Assembly: GCA_003254885.1 (NCBI GenBank)
Contig: QANT01008187.1
Location: 1-64,000, forward strand
Source of the DNA: Purshia tridentata
Lineage: Eukaryota; Streptophyta; Magnoliopsida; Rosales; Rosaceae
Direction: 5' to 3'
Length of the DNA stretch: 64,000 nt
The notes under the pieces were generated by a model. The model was not told the DNA's origin. It made no database searches and saw only the letters and a list, made by a program, of their open reading frames with translations. This document shows, piece by piece, positions 40,064-50,789 of this stretch. Made by a program: the position numbers and the translations under genes. Numbering within the stretch: position 1 is the first letter of the stretch; each line of letters begins with the position of its first letter.

Positions 40064-41024
40064 CGTCTCCCAATAGTGTTTGCTAAGCTCTGAGCTCCAG
40101 CCTCTAACAGTGTTTAACTGTTTGTTCCCCCATTAGAACAAAAGTCCTAGTCCTCGTCCATATAACTTTCGGGTAAATATACCGAAATATCGTTACAGCC
40201 CTAGTCCTTGGTTGTGGGAATTTTTTTAAATAATTAGTTGTGGGTTTCTAAGTTTTTATTGTTCTTTTTAATAATTTATTTTATTTTGAAAATATTTTAT
40301 AATTTATTTGTCACATAGCTTTTTGTATAAATTAAAATCACACTATATTAGCACCACGTCAATATTTAACAATTTTATTTTTTTGAACGAAGGATCTAAC
40401 AAGAGTGTGTTTGTTGAAAAAAAAAAGGAATAGAAGTACCAACTTGCAATATAAAGTATACTTGATATGCTAAATTGCAATTTTTTCAATTTTAAATCTT
40501 ATATTTTTATTCTTAATTATTATACCCATGTTATTATAATTTAAATAATTGATAATATTATAAGGGTCATATGACTATGTATATGATATAATCATTCAAT
40601 GCTATGTTATTATTATGTATTTTTTAAGTTTATTATTTAGATTGAGGATGGGCCAAATTGGCTATTGGATGTACTTGCATCAGTTGTTTCACATTCTAAC
40701 CAAATAAATAAAGCCCATCTTTTACAAAAAAAAAAAATGCACATATAGTCAGTACATCATTGAACTTCGCATCATACTGCTCTATTGGAGGATCTGTCCA
40801 ATCAAATATATTAACCTCACACAAAAAAAATTCCTCTTGATGGTTGAGGATTTGTGCTTTTATGCTTAATTTGAAACGATACATTTTCCCCTTATGAGTT
40901 GTGTGATTGGGCTTTGCCTTGGTTGGGCCTCAAATGGTGGTGAGTATTAGATAACTGTCACTAAGTTGGTTAAAAACCGTTAAGAACAGAGAAAGTAAGG
41001 GTCCAATTTTGAAGAGAGTTTCCA
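40064..41024. promoter_or_regulatory. Divergent intergenic region between APE1L-like and HAD genes
   Basis: A 961-bp spacer between two head-to-head genes, AT-rich in the middle with poly-A runs at about 40418 and 40727. It must contain both promoters. A short minus-strand open frame (40696-40884) has no family resemblance that I can support. Confidence 0.55.
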
Positions 41025-44000
41025 ATGGCGTCAATGAGCGCCTGTCTCTCCTTAGCTACATTATCTTCTGCAAAACCTTTACTATCTCACAAAAAGACCA
41101 CCACCACCTCCATTGCCAACCTCAAATCCCATGAAAGGACCTTACCATCTTCACTACTCGGTACAAGAATAACCATTAGCAAAACACCAAGACCAATGAC
41201 CAGGGTCGTTGGAACATATAGTTCTGTGGTCACTTGCTCAGCTTCTTCTTCTTCTTCTTCTTCCACTCTCCCATCGGCTCTTCTCTTTGACTGCGATGGC
41301 GTGCTTGTCGATACGGAGAAGGATGGCCACCGCATATCTTTCAACGATACTTTCAAAGAGGTAACATTCTCTTGCTCACCTCTGGTTTGGTGATTAATAA
41401 CTGGTGTGGTGTGAGTTTGAAGATTTGAGAAATTCATTAATTTCTGCAAATGGGTTTTCTTGTTTTCGGGGATTTCTGTGAGTGCTTTGCTGGGTAATCT
41501 CGTAAAGAAGTGCAATTTCAAGAGAAATTGGAATTGTGAACCTGGGTTTTCATCATTTAAAGGAAATGAGGAGAAATTGGCTTACTATTGATGTACCTTA
41601 TTAGCAGACCCCAATGACTTACATGCATTAGTGACATTACATAATTGATTGCACAGAAAGAATTGGGTGTTACTTGGGATGTAGATTTGTACGGCGAGTT
41701 GCTCAAGATTGGAGGTGGAAAAGAAAGGTAAGTCTCTCCTAAAATATTTTAGAGCTTGTGTTGGCCTTACAAAAAATTTTCAAGTCTGGTTCATGCACAC
41801 TCAATAGATTTGGGGTGCTAAATTTTGTTTCTTTTCTATTTATACTATGAATTAAGTAGGTTTAATTTATATGTGAGTTAATATCAAGTTTATTGCAGAA
41901 CTTATATGTGTATTAGTATTCAAATGGTTCTGGCCTTTGTAGGATGACGGCCTATTTTAACAAGACGGGTTGGCCAGACAAAGCTCCGAAGAGTGAAGAA
42001 GAAAGAAAAGAATTCATAGCTTCACTTCACAAGCGAAAGACAGAGTTGTTCATGGTCCTTATTGAGAAAAAGTTGCTGCCTCTTCGGCCAGGCGTTGCAA
42101 AGTTGATTACCATCTGATCTTCTGCTTTTGCGCTACATTTATTATTTGACATTTGCTTGTTAAAATTCTCTCACATTTTACGGTTCTAAGTTTCTAACAC
42201 TTGGAAGCAATATTGTTAGTAAGACTAAAAATATTAGTCTTTCAAGCAACATAACACCTAGATGCCGGCCCATATTATTTTAAATGCAACCAGAGAGAAT
42301 TACATGGCAATCTTTGTCCTTCAACCTGTTTGGTACCCCTTTCTGTCAAATACCTTTCAGATAATCAATGAACTTCTCATTGCATGTCTTTTCTTAACAC
42401 AAGTTGATCATGTATTACAAAAATTATAATGGGTATAGTTCCTTCCTTCTATTCTTAAGTCGGGCATACAGGTTTATTGATGAAGATATGTTTCCATTTA
42501 AAGTTCTCTAAAGGTGCCATGCCAGTCAATTGTATAACATACTGGACTTTAGAAAATCAATCTTTGGAAAATTTTTAGTATTTACAGTTTAAATCTTTTT
42601 ACTACTTCTACTACTACTACTACTACTACTACTATTATTAAGATAATGGTTCCAGAATATGAACAAGTTTATCTAAATAAATTTGATTTTCAGATGCTGG
42701 GTTGGTGAGTTTCTGTTGTCAACTTGTACAGGTTAATAGATCAGGCTTTATCAGAAGGAGTTAAAGTTGCTGTGTGCAGCACTTCCAATGAGAAGGCGGT
42801 ATGCTTAATCAGGTTCCACAACTTAATTGCTTGCATAATAGTTTCTTTGACCGATGATAGTCCCCTATAATTGGGTGTGTATATTCTATGCAAGAACTGT
42901 TCAAAGTCAAATCAGGGCAGTGCGGATCTGAGTGTCACTATGTTTCAAAACCTAATTCTTCCATGTTTCAGAACCTATAATTTGGGTGTGGATTTGATTG
43001 ATACTTTTGATTCATAATTAAATGGACCGAAAATTGAAACTATGGGATCTCATTTCATCCTTAGTACATCTTCTTTATCAGCTTTACACTTTTTAGAACA
43101 TAAGGTTAAAGATAAAGATCTTAATGTTGTTACTGTGGTTAATTTGGCTTATTGATGATGAATTATACTGATTCTTACTACATTCACATCCCATGTTGAC
43201 ATTGAACCATATATGTTGATTTGAAGGTCTCTGCAATAGTTTCATTCTTGTTGGGACCAGAACGGGCAGATAAAATCAAGATATTTGCGGGAGACGTGGT
43301 TCCCCGCAAGAAGCCTGATCCAGTAAACTTTGATACCTCTGCATGTTGATTTAATTTTTTTATTTAATATCTATGCATACAACATTGTTTCTGTTTAGTT
43401 ACTCTCAGCCTTTTACACACTGAGAAAAAGATGAGGACATAGCCACTGAACTACCTTCATTCTTCTTGACAGGCCATCTATGTATTGGCGGCAAACACTC
43501 TTGGTGTTGATCCTTCAAGGTATATCAGGACAAGAAGGCAGCCTAATTTCTGACGTTACAAAAAGCAACACATGAGATTTTATATACACTGTTTATTTTC
43601 TAAATGAAGTTGAGATATCTATGTGCATTCTCTAACCCATTTTGCTAGGATAAACTATACAGCATATACCATAAACTGTGTTTTTTTACTTTCAACTTCC
43701 ATGCTTAACACATGCCTTTGGTAATATGTTTTTATCTATTTTCTGCAGTTGTGTTGTGGTAGAAGACAGTGCCATAGGCCTTGCAGCTGCCAAAGCTGCT
43801 GGAATGAAGTGTATAGTAACAAAGAGCGGGTAACTTCCTCTTACTATATGGACCAAAATGCAATGCTTGCCTATTTGCCACTTTTCATTGGGATGTTTTA
43901 GATAAGATGATAAAAAGAAAGGCGGACAAGATGTGTTCACTTCATCTCTTAAAACTCTTGTTGCAGATACACGGCCAACGAAGACTTTCTGAATGCAGAT

Positions 44001-44087
44001 GCTGTCTTTGACTTCATTGGAGATCCCCCAGAGGAGCGATTTGACTTGGCATTCTGCGGAAGCCTTCTCAAGCAGTCCGTGAGCTAG
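41025..44087 (+). CDS. CBBY: Chloroplast CbbY-like HAD phosphatase
   Basis: Eight exons: 41025-41360, 41657-41727, 41943-42101, 42732-42798, 43227-43322, 43473-43519, 43749-43829, 43967-44087; 978 nt, 325 residues. The first 75 or so residues are Ser/Thr/basic-rich and look like a chloroplast transit peptide. HAD motif I is LLFDCDGVLVDTE (nucleophile and acid Asp), motif II is AVCSTSNEKA, the Lys region is DVVPRKKPDP, and motif IV is VVVEDSAIGLAAAKAAGM. The helical cap between motifs I and II places it with CbbY (Arabidopsis At3g48420). CbbY dephosphorylates xylulose-1,5-bisphosphate, a Rubisco inhibitor, in the stroma. Exon 3 must use the donor right after GTTGCAAA; reading through would stop within a few codons. 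All catalytic residues are present. A partial inverted copy of its exon 4 region lies 3 kb downstream. Confidence 0.95.
42603..42634. repeat. (CTA)n microsatellite in HAD intron 3
   Basis: A trinucleotide CTA/TTA run within the 42102-42731 intron. The inverted fragment at 45500-45975 has only a short degenerate counterpart here, so the array grew after, or was lost since, the duplication. Confidence 0.85.
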
Positions 44088-44963
44088 CCTATATAGTTTT
44101 CAGGAATCTTCGGTTCCTGTGGGTTAAATTGCATTAAACGCCTGCCTTCCATCACCTATTCCTCTATATATATGAAAATGCGTTATATAGATATTCCTAT
44201 TAAAGTACAAACTGGCTTTTCACAAGCAGACTAAGTTTTCATTGTTGATCTCTGGATGATGAATTATATTATAAGGGGATTCTATTTCCAAGGCAAGCTT
44301 TTGAATCATAATCTATGAATCTCTTTCGTACTGGATTTAGTTGAATGTTTTGAATCTATACGTTACTTTTATGTCTATCACAACAGGTTATTGTGTGACA
44401 AATCTCCACAGCAGCCTTATATATAGATTCCCATTTTAAGTAGAAAATAGCAGAATATCTAGGTTTTGTGTGCAAATTGCAATGGCACCAACTTGATCTG
44501 CTAGAAGGCTCATGCTGCAGTAGGGTAGACTAGAGTGTTTTATGACGTGTGCATAAAATGATAAGCGTCATTGAAGTCAATGGGAAATGGTATATGATTC
44601 TAGAAATTACCATGCATTTACATGACATGCGGTAGGCATTTGGAAACCGTGTGTTTAGTAATCTAGGCTAGGCATAGCGTTTCCAATTTCAATCAAGGTT
44701 TAAATGCGATGTTACAGCAAAAAAATATGAAACTTATGAATGATATATGTTAAATTTACATTTATTAAATAAAAGTTCAGCAATTCAGAAGAATTAAGTT
44801 ATTCACAATATAGTTTAGCCACTCATAGTTTTCTTTTCGAACCATATTTCACATGTCTATGTCATCACCCTAGTAACAAAGAAGACAGCAGATAAGGCCA
44901 ACAATCTTGCATCACCTAAATTTGAAGAAACTAATAGAGAGGACCTCACGCACAAAGGTATTT
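44088..44963. other. HAD gene 3' flank, no gene
   Basis: 3' UTR and AT-rich flank. No coding sequence or repeat family was recognised. Confidence 0.5.
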
Positions 44964-45183
44964 CTACACTGATCCCATCCTATTAGTTTGATTCACAGCA
45001 GGTTGAAGAATGTTGTAGAGCACCCAAAGTAGTGCAGGAGCGACCACAAACCATAAAAGTAAACCCCTGTAATCACTTGATGCTTCACCAATCATCGCAA
45101 CCTCGCTGATGCATTAGGCACAAGGAAAAAGCTTGATGCAGCCGGGCCACCAAAAACAAGTCCCATAATGACTCCTTTCTCAC
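44964..45183 (-). pseudogene. PsbY second-domain fragment (photosystem II protein)
   Basis: Minus strand reads EKGVIMGLVFGGPAASSFFL, then after a single-base loss at about 45112 SSDYRGLLLWFVVAPALLWV and LYNILQPAVNQTNRMGSV before a stop at 44964-44966. This matches the second half of the nuclear PsbY precursor (the KG-x-VGL linker and the A2 membrane helix ALLWVLYNILQP). The first PsbY domain and transit peptide are absent. The frameshift and truncation make it a broken copy. PsbY is a small thylakoid membrane subunit of photosystem II; this fragment is not expected to be functional. Confidence 0.8.
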
Positions 45184-45499
45184 TTCGCATAATTTGGCTT
45201 TAGAACTAAAAAATCCTCAAATCTTCAAATCCTAACTGAAACTGAACAGTAAAACAATTTCAATAAAAAAATGAAACAAAACAAAAAACTACAATTATAT
45301 TTAACTCAAATATTTATTTTGTTGAACTTACATTCAGATCAGAATAGTTTTTCAAGCTGATTGGTTAAAATGTAATGTTGAATTGAATACATAGAGATAC
45401 TAATATCAATTATTGAAAACCAAACTGATTATCATTATTCTACCAAGAACATGACCAAAAATCTAAATGGACAATTAATTGAGATGAAAATGATAGTCA

Positions 45500-45975
45500 A
45501 CATTTTACCATCATAAGTCACAAAACCTAATTATGCAAGCAATTAAGTAGTAGAACCTGATTAAGCATACTGCCTTCTCATTGAAAATGCTGCAACACAG
45601 CAACTATAACTCCTCCTGCCAAAGCCAAAGCCTGATACATCAACTGTACAAGTTGACAAGAATCTCACCAACCCAGCATCTTAAAATAAAACTTATTTAG
45701 ATAAACCTGTTCATAATCCGGAACCATTGCCGTATTATTATACTCACAATAATAACAAGTAAAAACATTAAACTCTAAATACTATAAATTTTCCAATGAT
45801 TAATTTTCTAAATCCATTATGTTATTCAATTGACTGGCAGCTTTAAAGAACTTTAAATGGAAACATATCTTAAGTTCTTAACCATATATAAACCTAGCTA
45901 TATGCCTAACTTAAGAATAGAAGTAATATAATGCATGATCAACTTGTGTTAAAAAAAAGAAAACATAAAAGTCCT
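45500..45975 (-). pseudogene. Inverted partial copy of CbbY-like gene (intron 3, exon 4, intron 4)
   Basis: Read on the minus strand, this stretch follows the + strand HAD gene from about 42385 to 42850. Shared landmarks include AACACAAGTTGATCATG, ATATGTTTCCATTTAAAGTT, GATGCTGGGTTGGTGAG, an exon 4 counterpart at about 45571-45645, and TATGCTTAATCAGGTTC after it. The exon part carries substitutions and small insertions that break the frame. Because introns are included, it arose by DNA duplication, not by retroposition. Confidence 0.85.
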
Positions 45976-46127
45976 GCAAGTGAAAACTAAGTGACACAAA
46001 TCAAGAGACGTAGTAGAACATTTGGATGCAAGCAAAAAGACAAATACCAATTGATGTAATCTATCTTTCATGTAACCTTATGAAGCCTAAACTAAATATC
46101 ATAGAATATGAAAATTAGCACTTACTT

Positions 46128-46425
46128 GAACTGTCTGTATGCAAATTGCCAAGAAGTATATGTCCATATGCACAATCATCTGTATGCATATGAAGAAAGC
46201 CTGCATTCTTTTCATCTTTAATAAACGAGATACGGCCCTCCTTCATAAGAGTGTGAATGTATGATAACTATCACTTTATATAAATATAAGTATATAGTAT
46301 ATACACAATTATGCAAACAAAATAATAGGAAGCAGATTTAATTAGTTAAACAAGACATGAACTGTCTGTATGCAAATTGCCAAGAAGTATATAATAGGAA
46401 GCAGATTTAATTAGTTAAACAAGAC
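46128..46425. repeat. Local repeats in left arm outer region
   Basis: GAACTGTCTGTATGCAAATT with its downstream neighbour occurs at 46128-46161 and again at 46358-46391. The sequence TAATAGGAAGCAGATTTAAT with its extension occurs at 46323-46356 and 46392-46425. The arrangement looks like a templated insertion with duplication of the flank. Confidence 0.8.
46130..46250 (-). other. Possible unidentified exon fragment
   Basis: Minus strand has an uninterrupted frame reading EGRISFIKDEKNAGFLHMHT, then DDCAYGHILLGNLHTDSS, followed by a GTAAG donor-like site. I do not recognise the family. It may be an orphan exon in the fragment-rich region or chance. Confidence 0.3.
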
Positions 46426-46597
46426 TCTAAACTCAATGATTCGCATAATCTATAATTTAATCATAACTTCGATAAATACATTTAAATTTCTAAACAAAAT
46501 GCATAATACTTCTCACTACCAGCATAACAAATAATTTAGAGTTCAGAACCATAAGAGAACACATAAAACTAATTAAGCCAATGCATTCACTACTACA

Positions 46598-46680
46598 TCA
46601 AGCCTTGAACTTGTGACGAAGATACTTCTTAAGCTTTCTATACTTATGCTTGTTCAGCTTCCCCTTCTTCTTAGCGCCAG
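46598..46680 (-). pseudogene. Lys-rich coding tail, left-arm copy (uninterrupted)
   Basis: Minus strand reads AKKKGKLNKHKYRKLKKYLR then HKFKA and a stop. The KHKYRKL core resembles the C-terminal basic motif of small mitoribosomal mS38/COX24-type proteins, but the match is short and uncertain. A possible first coding piece about 190 bp upstream reads MTMVYSKDAVDE. It serves as the empty-site reference for the insertion in the other arm. Confidence 0.45.
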
Positions 46681-47103
46681 TTAAAAAATTGAAAAACAAA
46701 ATAAAAAAAAGATAACTTTTAGAAATGTATTAGACTCTTGGTTACTTATTAGGGGAAAAAAAAAAATAAAGTTGTTAACAGGGCATGAACGCGGTGTATG
46801 AAATCATTGTTATAACAAATACTTGTTTTCATCAACCGCATCTTTTGAGTACACCATAGTCATCTTACTTGCCATGTTAAGTTTATACATGTATTCCCTT
46901 AAAAGTACAATTTTTTCATTAAAGATTGAAAGAAACAAGCAAAAAGGAAAAAATTTGTATTAAAAGTGTTCCAAGAAAAGATTTTCTTACATTGCAGAAA
47001 TTTTTGGAGTCCTAACGAATTTCACAAGTGCACTTTTTCTTAAAAAACAAATTTGCACTTAGTCTTAAAATGCCTTCCAGTGAAGTTGACAATTTAAAAT
47101 ATA

Positions 47104-47935
47104 GTTTGTAAACTCATGCTTGTTGATTTATACATTGAAAAGTGCCACCAAGCAATATGCAAAAACATCCCTTTTCATCTATAGGTGTAATTAAGATTGG
47201 CTTGCAAAATTCATCCCCCACTTCTTCGGGATCAAAAAGCACATGCTTGTGATTGAATATCTCATTCTGATTAACTTCCTTGTAAGCAATGAAGGTTAGG
47301 GAGTCCATATTCTAATTCGATATTCTTCAAATGGTATAAATCTAGCTAAACCAAGAAGAATGTCAGGTGCAACCTCCTATGGTTCTTCAATAGTGTCAAA
47401 CATGTAAGAGTTTATTTGATGACAACAAAAAACAACAAGCTTATTGACCCACAAATAATGAAAAACACCAAAATTTGAGTGATCCATAGAACCATAAATG
47501 AATGGCGAATTGGGTAAAACCTTCCATGCTATGGTGACGGAATTATAGAATTCAAAAAGCGCAGCCCTAATGTTCTTCCACGTGATCATGATAAGACATG
47601 CACTTTGTCCTCAAGCGTGTCAACAATGGGATCAACTTTCGAGCCACACATTCTTGGAAATTCACTTAAGACTTATGAATAGATTGTCCAATATTCATTT
47701 GAAACTTCCTTAGGATTTGAAGGAATATTTTAAGAGTTAAGAGCACTCACGAGCATGTAAAACTTGTTATCACAAGTCAGCTTTATTGCATACAGAATTA
47801 CTTTTAGATAATCATAGTTATCTAGGCTAAAAAAAAATTAAAAATTATCTCTTAATACATTAAGGCGATACAAGCTCCTATCAGTCTGTAAATAGATTAA
47901 ACAAGAACAATCCTCCTCCATTTTCTATGGATCAA
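47104..47935 (-). pseudogene. Kelch-like gene remnant, left-arm copy
   Basis: Several minus-strand frames read as parts of one decayed protein. They are FPRMCGSKVDPIVDTLEDKV (kelch-like blade turn), WKVLPNSPFIYGSMDHSNFG, VFHYLWVNKLVVF, YMFDTIEEPWEVAPDI and KHVLFDPEEVGDEFCKPILI, with stops and frame changes between them. Patterns of the type W-x-LP-x-PF and Y-x-FD suggest a kelch or F-box/kelch repeat protein. No F-box was seen. It is paired with the right-arm copy. Confidence 0.55.
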
Positions 47936-48065
47936 AGGTAAAAGTAAACAGTTAAAACAATATAAAAACATTGACGTATAATTTAAGGAAAATACTTGCA
48001 ATACTTCACAAAGATTTTCCCTCAATTATGTCTCTATTTTTATATTGTTTGCACTCTTAAATTTG

Positions 48066-48707
48066 TTTAATCTATTTACAAATTGATACAAGTTTGTATC
48101 ACCTCAATATATTAGAAGATATATCTTTAAATTTTTCAAGGCTAAATAACTATAATTATCCAAAACGACTATTGCATGAAATAAAGTTCATGACTTGTTA
48201 CCAAACTCTAAAATATATTCATGCGATCCTAAGAAAATTCCAAATGGATATGGACAGTTATCATCATAAGTCCAAAATCGTCAACAAAGCGTTGAATGTT
48301 CTACTCAATCCACCATTACTTTATGGCTCTGTGGATTTTGGTGTTTTTCATTATTTTCAAGGCAACAAGCTTGTTAATTATTTTCAATTGTAATTACATA
48401 AAGGCCTACATGTTTAATATTATTGAAGAAACATGGAAGGCTGCACCTGACATTCTTTTTTATTTTGCTAAATTTATACAATTTGAAGAATATCGAATTG
48501 AAATATATTCTCATGACTCCCTTAGCACTTATTGCTTACAAAGAGGTCGATCAGAATGAAATACCCAAGCACAAGCATGTGTTCTTTGATCTTAAAAATG
48601 TGGGAGATGAATTTTGCAAGCCAATCTTAATTATGCTTATAGATGACAAAGGACGTATCTGCACATTGCTTAGCGGTCCTATTCAATATATAAAGCAACA
48701 AACATAG
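48066..48707 (+). pseudogene. Kelch-like gene remnant, right-arm copy
   Basis: Plus-strand frames read NPPLLYGSVDFGVFHYFQGN KLV, then in another frame AYMFNIIEETWKAAPDILFY, then IAYKEVDQNEIPKHKHVFFD followed by VGDEFCKPILIM. They are the counterpart of the left-arm remnant and are likewise split by frameshifts, so neither copy can make an intact product. Confidence 0.55.
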
Positions 48708-49119
48708 GTTTGCAAATTGAATTTCAAATTGTCAACCCTAAGGGAAGACATTCCAAAATTAAGTGCAGATTTGCTTTTTTAGAAAAAAAGTAAAATTTGT
48801 AGGTCTCCAAAAATTTATGCAATTGCAATGTAAAAAAATCTTTTGTCCTCTTGTAACACTTCTAATACAAATATTAAATCTTGCTATTTGCTTGTTCCTT
48901 CTAATCTTAATAGTAAAGTTGTACTTTCAAAGGATAATGACTATGGTGAACTCTGAAGATGCGATTGATTAAGGTAAGTAATTATTATCACAATGATTTC
49001 ATACAAATGCCATTCATGTTCTATTAACTACTTTATGTTTTTTTTCACATATTAAGTAACCAAAAGTCCTTCAAATTCCTAAAAGTAATCTTTTTTTTTT
49101 TTTTTTGAATTTTTGGATC

Positions 49120-50497
49120 GACGCTAAGAAGAAGAGAAAGGAGCTAAACAAGCATAAGTATAAGAAGCTTAAGAGTATGTGCATTGCTAGGCAATATGCA
49201 TCGTATGAGGCAGAAAAAGCCCAAAACTTGAAAAAGTGGCTGCATTGCTAAGCATAAGGTAAGGCATGAATTGACTAGTCTTGCCTAAAATTTTGCCTTC
49301 GCCTGCACAAAATGGCCTAGCCAAATGGAGTCTAGATGTGTGTTGCTTTTCAACTATTAAATCCCACAACCAATGAAATTAAAATAGTTATATTCATATT
49401 TAATATATGTTTAATATTATTATTCGTACTATATTCAATATTATATTAATATAAATTTAGGATTAAATACCTAATTTCAATACTTTTTTAGAAAATCAGT
49501 TTTGCTTATAATTTTTAGGTTTGACTATTAACTAATGAACTTGATTTTGCAGCTCATTTGTTTTGGGCTTTATTTGTTTGACAAATTTGCCCTTCTACTA
49601 TCTTTTGGCCCACATATGATGGGCTTTAGATGAAATTTATAAAGTTTTAACAAAATTATCCTTGATACTTTTATATTGTCTTGAAAATTAGTTAATAAAG
49701 TTTCAACTTCAGTTTTAGTTGTAACTATACGACACTTAACTTCAAATTTAGTTGTGACTGAATAACAATCACAGCTAAATTGTAATACAGTCACAGTTAA
49801 GTTGTGACTGAATTGAAATTTTTTTTAAGAGAAATTGTATTACAATATAGTATAAATAGAGGTCAAAACAATACTTTTACTCAAAATAATACTTAGTATA
49901 GTGGTGGGAGTTGTCTTTTTTAACTTACCAAGACAATCACAACTAAATTGTAAAACAGTCACAAACTCATAGTTAAGATGTGATTGGATTGATTTTTTTT
50001 AGTTTTAATACAATATATTATAAATTAATATAATAGTATAGATGTAATATATATATTTTATTGTAGTGGCATGTGATGTAATATTTGTGAATTATAGTAC
50101 CCTTTACTATATTATTATGTTTGACTTTTTAACTAGTACTAATCTAAAATGCTATTAAATTTTGGTATCTAAACTAAAAAATTATTGAAATTTGATATTT
50201 AAAGTCGATTAACCTTTATATTAATGACATTTAATATATTTAATATTATACTCATATTAAAAATCTCATTAAAATAATTACAATGATATAATTATTAAAT
50301 TATTTTAATTTATAAGAGCATATATGGATACACTTTATAAATTAAATATGTGAGTTTTTGCCTTTAACCTTTTAACAATGTCCAACATTGTACATTTCGA
50401 AAAAAGCCAAAAGCTAAATATTGCATATTGTATTGCCTATTGCCTATAGCAATGTACATGCTCTAAGAAGCATCTTCGTCGCAAGTTCAAAGCTTGA
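49120..50497 (+). pseudogene. Lys-rich coding tail, right-arm copy, split by a transposon
   Basis: The first part, DAKKKRKELNKHKYKKLK, ends at 49172. The second part, KKHLRRKFKA plus stop, resumes at 50464-50497. The intervening 1.29 kb is the Harbinger-like element. An upstream open piece near 48938-48969 (MTMVNSEDAID) has a counterpart in the left arm and may be the preceding exon, since GTAAGTAA follows it. Confidence 0.5.
49170..50466. mobile_element. Harbinger-like non-autonomous element with TAA target duplication
   Basis: The element spans 49173-50463 (1291 bp). Its ends are inverted: left GAGTATGTGCATTGCTAGGC and reversed right GAGCATGTACATTGCTATAG. TAA flanks both sides (49170-49172 and 50464-50466). 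The other arm of the palindrome has the uninterrupted site with a single TAA, which proves the insertion and its limits. A 3-bp TAA/TTA duplication is characteristic of PIF/Harbinger elements. The inside is AT-rich, contains several TAGTTGTGACTG-type direct and inverted motifs at 49720-49990, and encodes no transposase. Confidence 0.88.
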
Positions 50498-50789
50498 TGT
50501 AAGTTTAGGCATTTCTAAACTCTAGATTATTTATTTGTGCTGAAAGTAAAAAGTATTATGCATTTTGCTTGGTAATTTGAATGGATTTATCGAAGCTTTG
50601 ATTAATTTATAGAATATGGTAATCATTGAGTTTAGAATGAGATTCAGTGATTAGACTTTTTGATTACTAATCTTGTTCTATTAATTAAACTTGCTTCCTA
50701 CTTTTCCATTTTGCATAATTGCGTATAATGTATATACGCTTGTATTTGCCTTCTTATATCTGATTGCATTGATTTCTTTAGTTTCGAGA

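Larger units (their letters stand above)
46280..50745. repeat. Large diverged inverted duplication (palindrome) centred near 48,003
   Basis: The left arm (46280-47991) read in reverse complement follows the right arm (48015-50745) almost end to end, interrupted on the right by a 1.29-kb transposon. Landmarks in both arms: AACAATATAAAAAC near the centre, TTTAATCTATTTACA, AACTATNATTATC, the kelch-like coding pieces ending IKQQT / INQQA, GTCTCCAAAAATTT / GGACTCCAAAAATTT, ATGATTTCATACA, TAAGTAACCAA, the Lys-rich tail, AAGTATTATGCATTTTG and ATTTATCGAAG. The loop is only about 23 bp. Similarity by eye is roughly 70-80%. Confidence 0.9.

Noticed and set aside
40696-40884. Minus-strand open frame in the APE1L/HAD divergent promoter
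   Set aside because: Protein-like composition but no recognisable family, and it ends in a poly-A tract; insufficient support for a gene.
42102-42118. Premature stop after LRPGVAKLITI in the HAD gene
   Set aside because: A donor site right after GTTGCAAA restores the conserved KLIDQA junction with the next exon, so the stop is intronic.
46598-46680. Lys-rich tail as an authentic mitoribosomal mS38 gene
   Set aside because: Only a short basic motif agrees, no upstream conserved region was found, and the second copy is transposon-split; left as an uncertain remnant.
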